Source: Saprospirales bacterium (GTDB taxonomy: Bacteria; Bacteroidota; Bacteroidia; Chitinophagales; Saprospiraceae). From it: a stretch of DNA of 64,000 nt. The DNA lies in the NCBI GenBank assembly GCA_016711045.1, contig JADJTT010000001.1:372001-436000 (forward strand). Direction: 5' to 3'. The position numbers and the translations under genes are program-made. How positions within the stretch are numbered: the first letter of the stretch is position 1; each line of letters starts with the position of its first letter. Shown one piece after another: positions 62,768-64,000 of this stretch. The notes below the pieces were generated by a model. It was not told where the DNA came from. It saw only the letters and a program-made list of their open reading frames with translations, and made no database searches.

Positions 62768-63643
62768 ATGGGAAAGGCTTTTTACATTTTGCTTTTTTTC
62801 TATCCACTCTTCCTTCTCGCGCAACCGGCGAAGAAATGGAATCCCGACCTGCTCACCGGTGTGGTGTGGTCGTTTGAGATGACCTATGAAACCGGATCGG
62901 GAGACCTCATCGAGCGGGCTGACACCAGCGAATTGTGCGACCTGTTGCTGGATGCGAGCCACTCCTTCGAACTATTCGACCGTGATCAGTTGCGCCGGGG
63001 GAGTTGGGATCTTCAGGGAGACATCCTTCAGGTTCCTTTTCGCGGAATAGACCAGTTTAGGCTCGGCCAGCTTTCGATCGATCAACTGGAACTTTACTTC
63101 ACTGTGGGCCGTACGCAATATGCGCATCGCTTTGTGCGGCAAATTCCCGTTCCTTCCGCTTCCGCCTCCAATGAAACACCCGTGAACAAAAAAAACCACC
63201 GCACCTGGATCGACGGAGAGCGGGAAATACGGATCGAATTGACCGGCGGAGGTTTTTTTGGCGGCGCCGACCCCGTGCAGCGCGATTTCATTCTTATCAA
63301 GGAAAATGGACGCCTCATCCACGAACGTCAGACGGTGAATACAGGCCTGCGCGTCGACAAAAAGACTTTGTCGCGGCGGCAGCTCGCCGATCTGGCCGAT
63401 TTTATCAGGGCCAACGGGTTTTTTGATATGGAAACCCGGTATGGCTGTACCCGCATTGATTGTGAAAACCGGCTTTTGGCGCAACCCAAACCGATTCCCC
63501 TCCGGTTAGCCGTATCGGATGGACTGGACCGCCATGTAGTAGAGGTGGGGATCTGGCCGGTAGAAGAAGGAACTCCTGCGCTTCTCACTTTCCCTCCAGC
63601 GTTAAAAGCCATTGTGGATGCGATAAAAAAAGTGGGAGAATAG
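62768..63643 (+). CDS. Secreted protein of unknown function
   Basis: 291 residues. Signal peptide MGKAFYILLFFYPLFLLAQPA. The first half (about 20-130) is strand-rich (WSFEMTYETGSGDLIERADTS) and the second half has LTGGGFFGGADPVQRDFILI and RQLADLADFIRANGFFDMETRYG. I do not recognise a domain. It lies between the FadL-like gene and the convergent dapA fragment. Two Cys in YGCTRIDCEN could pair. Confidence 0.6.
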   Translation: MGKAFYILLFFYPLFLLAQPAKKWNPDLLTGVVWSFEMTYETGSGDLIERADTSELCDLLLDASHSFELFDRDQLRRGSWDLQGDILQVPFRGIDQFRLGQLSIDQLELYFTVGRTQYAHRFVRQIPVPSASASNETPVNKKNHRTWIDGEREIRIELTGGGFFGGADPVQRDFILIKENGRLIHERQTVNTGLRVDKKTLSRRQLADLADFIRANGFFDMETRYGCTRIDCENRLLAQPKPIPLRLAVSDGLDRHVVEVGIWPVEEGTPALLTFPPALKAIVDAIKKVGE

Positions 63644-63663
63644 GTGGGAAAAAATCCAGCTAG

Positions 63664-64000
63664 CTATCGGGATCCCTTTTCCACTTCCCTAATTAAGGAC
63701 TGCAGGTTCGCATCCGAGATCGGGGACATAGGCAGTCTTACCTCTTTACTACACAACCCCAGGTATTCCATCAGACCTTTGACCCCGGAGGGATTGCCAT
63801 CGATGTAGAGCCATGGGTGAATATCGAGCATTAGACTATTGAGGCGGCGGGCAGTGACCAGATCGCCCTGAAGAGCGGCGCGGGCCATATCTGCCCATTC
63901 TTTGGGCATGGCGTTGGCGATCACGGAGATAACACCATCGCCGCCGCAGGCAATAATAGGCAGTGTCAGCGGATCATCGCCGGAGAGTACAAGGAGATGC
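63664..64000 (-). CDS. dapA: 4-hydroxy-tetrahydrodipicolinate synthase, C-terminal part (runs off the window)
   Basis: The last 112 residues of a class I aldolase. The visible part starts LLVLSGDDPLTLPIIACGGDGVISVIAN, characteristic of DapA's barrel end, and continues with the C-terminal helical domain (SLMLDIHPWLYIDGNPSGVKGLMEYLGL). DapA condenses pyruvate with aspartate semialdehyde in lysine/diaminopimelate synthesis. The catalytic Lys lies beyond the window, so the call rests on the C-terminus. Confidence 0.9.
   Translation of the reverse strand, partial: HLLVLSGDDPLTLPIIACGGDGVISVIANAMPKEWADMARAALQGDLVTARRLNSLMLDIHPWLYIDGNPSGVKGLMEYLGLCSKEVRLPMSPISDANLQSLIREVEKGSR

Noticed and set aside
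1..64000. tRNA, rRNA, riboswitch, transposase or prophage genes
   Set aside because: Reading the intergenic regions by eye, I saw no cloverleaf, rRNA, known riboswitch motif or transposase frame. A covariance-model scan would be decisive.

Overview
The window is a gene-dense, roughly 50% GC piece of a Bacteroidota chromosome, most likely from the Saprospiria (inference). The evidence is TAnnTTTG-type promoter boxes, type IX secretion (T9SS) sorting domains of both type A and type B, a PorX orthologue, SprB-repeat and gliding-motility-type C-termini, DUF4837, and an archaeal/eukaryal-type ProS. It holds about 61 genes, two of them cut by the window edges. I see no tRNA, rRNA, CRISPR array, transposase or phage gene.

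Layout. 0-8.3 kb: partial sugar nucleotidyltransferase, tiny membrane protein, dtd-MazG pair, PrsW protease, htpG, an ECF sigma/anti-sigma pair, DUF4837 lipoprotein, SRPBCC-GyrI protein. 8.3-17.9 kb: hairpin-rich intergenic region, T9SS type A propeller protein, membrane protein-TraB/GumN-gamma carbonic anhydrase operon, HD phosphohydrolase divergent from porX, frr, PIN-like protein, YugP peptidase. 17.9-27.6 kb: serS, rho (broken by a frameshift at a C7 run), OmpA lipoprotein, purN overlapping a PorE-like SPOR protein, tatC, Ca/Na antiporter. 27.7-35 kb: two LamG paralogues flanking YbaB, then a 1551-residue cohesin/SprB adhesin. 35-43 kb: hutI, fabH-efp-accB-accC, an MsbA-like ABC exporter, a T9SS type A protein. 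43-51.5 kb: small barrel protein, TetR, ECF sigma, M16 peptidase-PLP enzyme pair, propeller protein, LpxH-like enzyme, 3-hydroxyanthranilate dioxygenase. 51.5-64 kb: second twin-hairpin element, SDR, MITE-like element, alpha/beta hydrolase, S41 protease, NhaC, TSUP, proS, low-complexity secreted protein, FadL-like porin, hypothetical protein, partial dapA.

Functional links. PorX (T9SS regulator), the PorE-like SPOR protein and four cargo proteins with C-terminal sorting domains point to an active T9SS and probably gliding. fabH, accB and accC begin fatty-acid synthesis, with efp in the same run. hutI and the dioxygenase belong to histidine and tryptophan catabolism.

The least explained signal is not a gene. 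It is a set of long, nearly perfect intergenic hairpins with AT-rich ends and GC-rich tips, lying near promoter-like TACTTTG/TACTTTTG boxes. One twin-hairpin unit of about 130 bp occurs twice, in inverted orientation 43 kb apart. The copies differ by a compensated G:C to A:T base-pair change, and each sits upstream of a gene in the same relative orientation.
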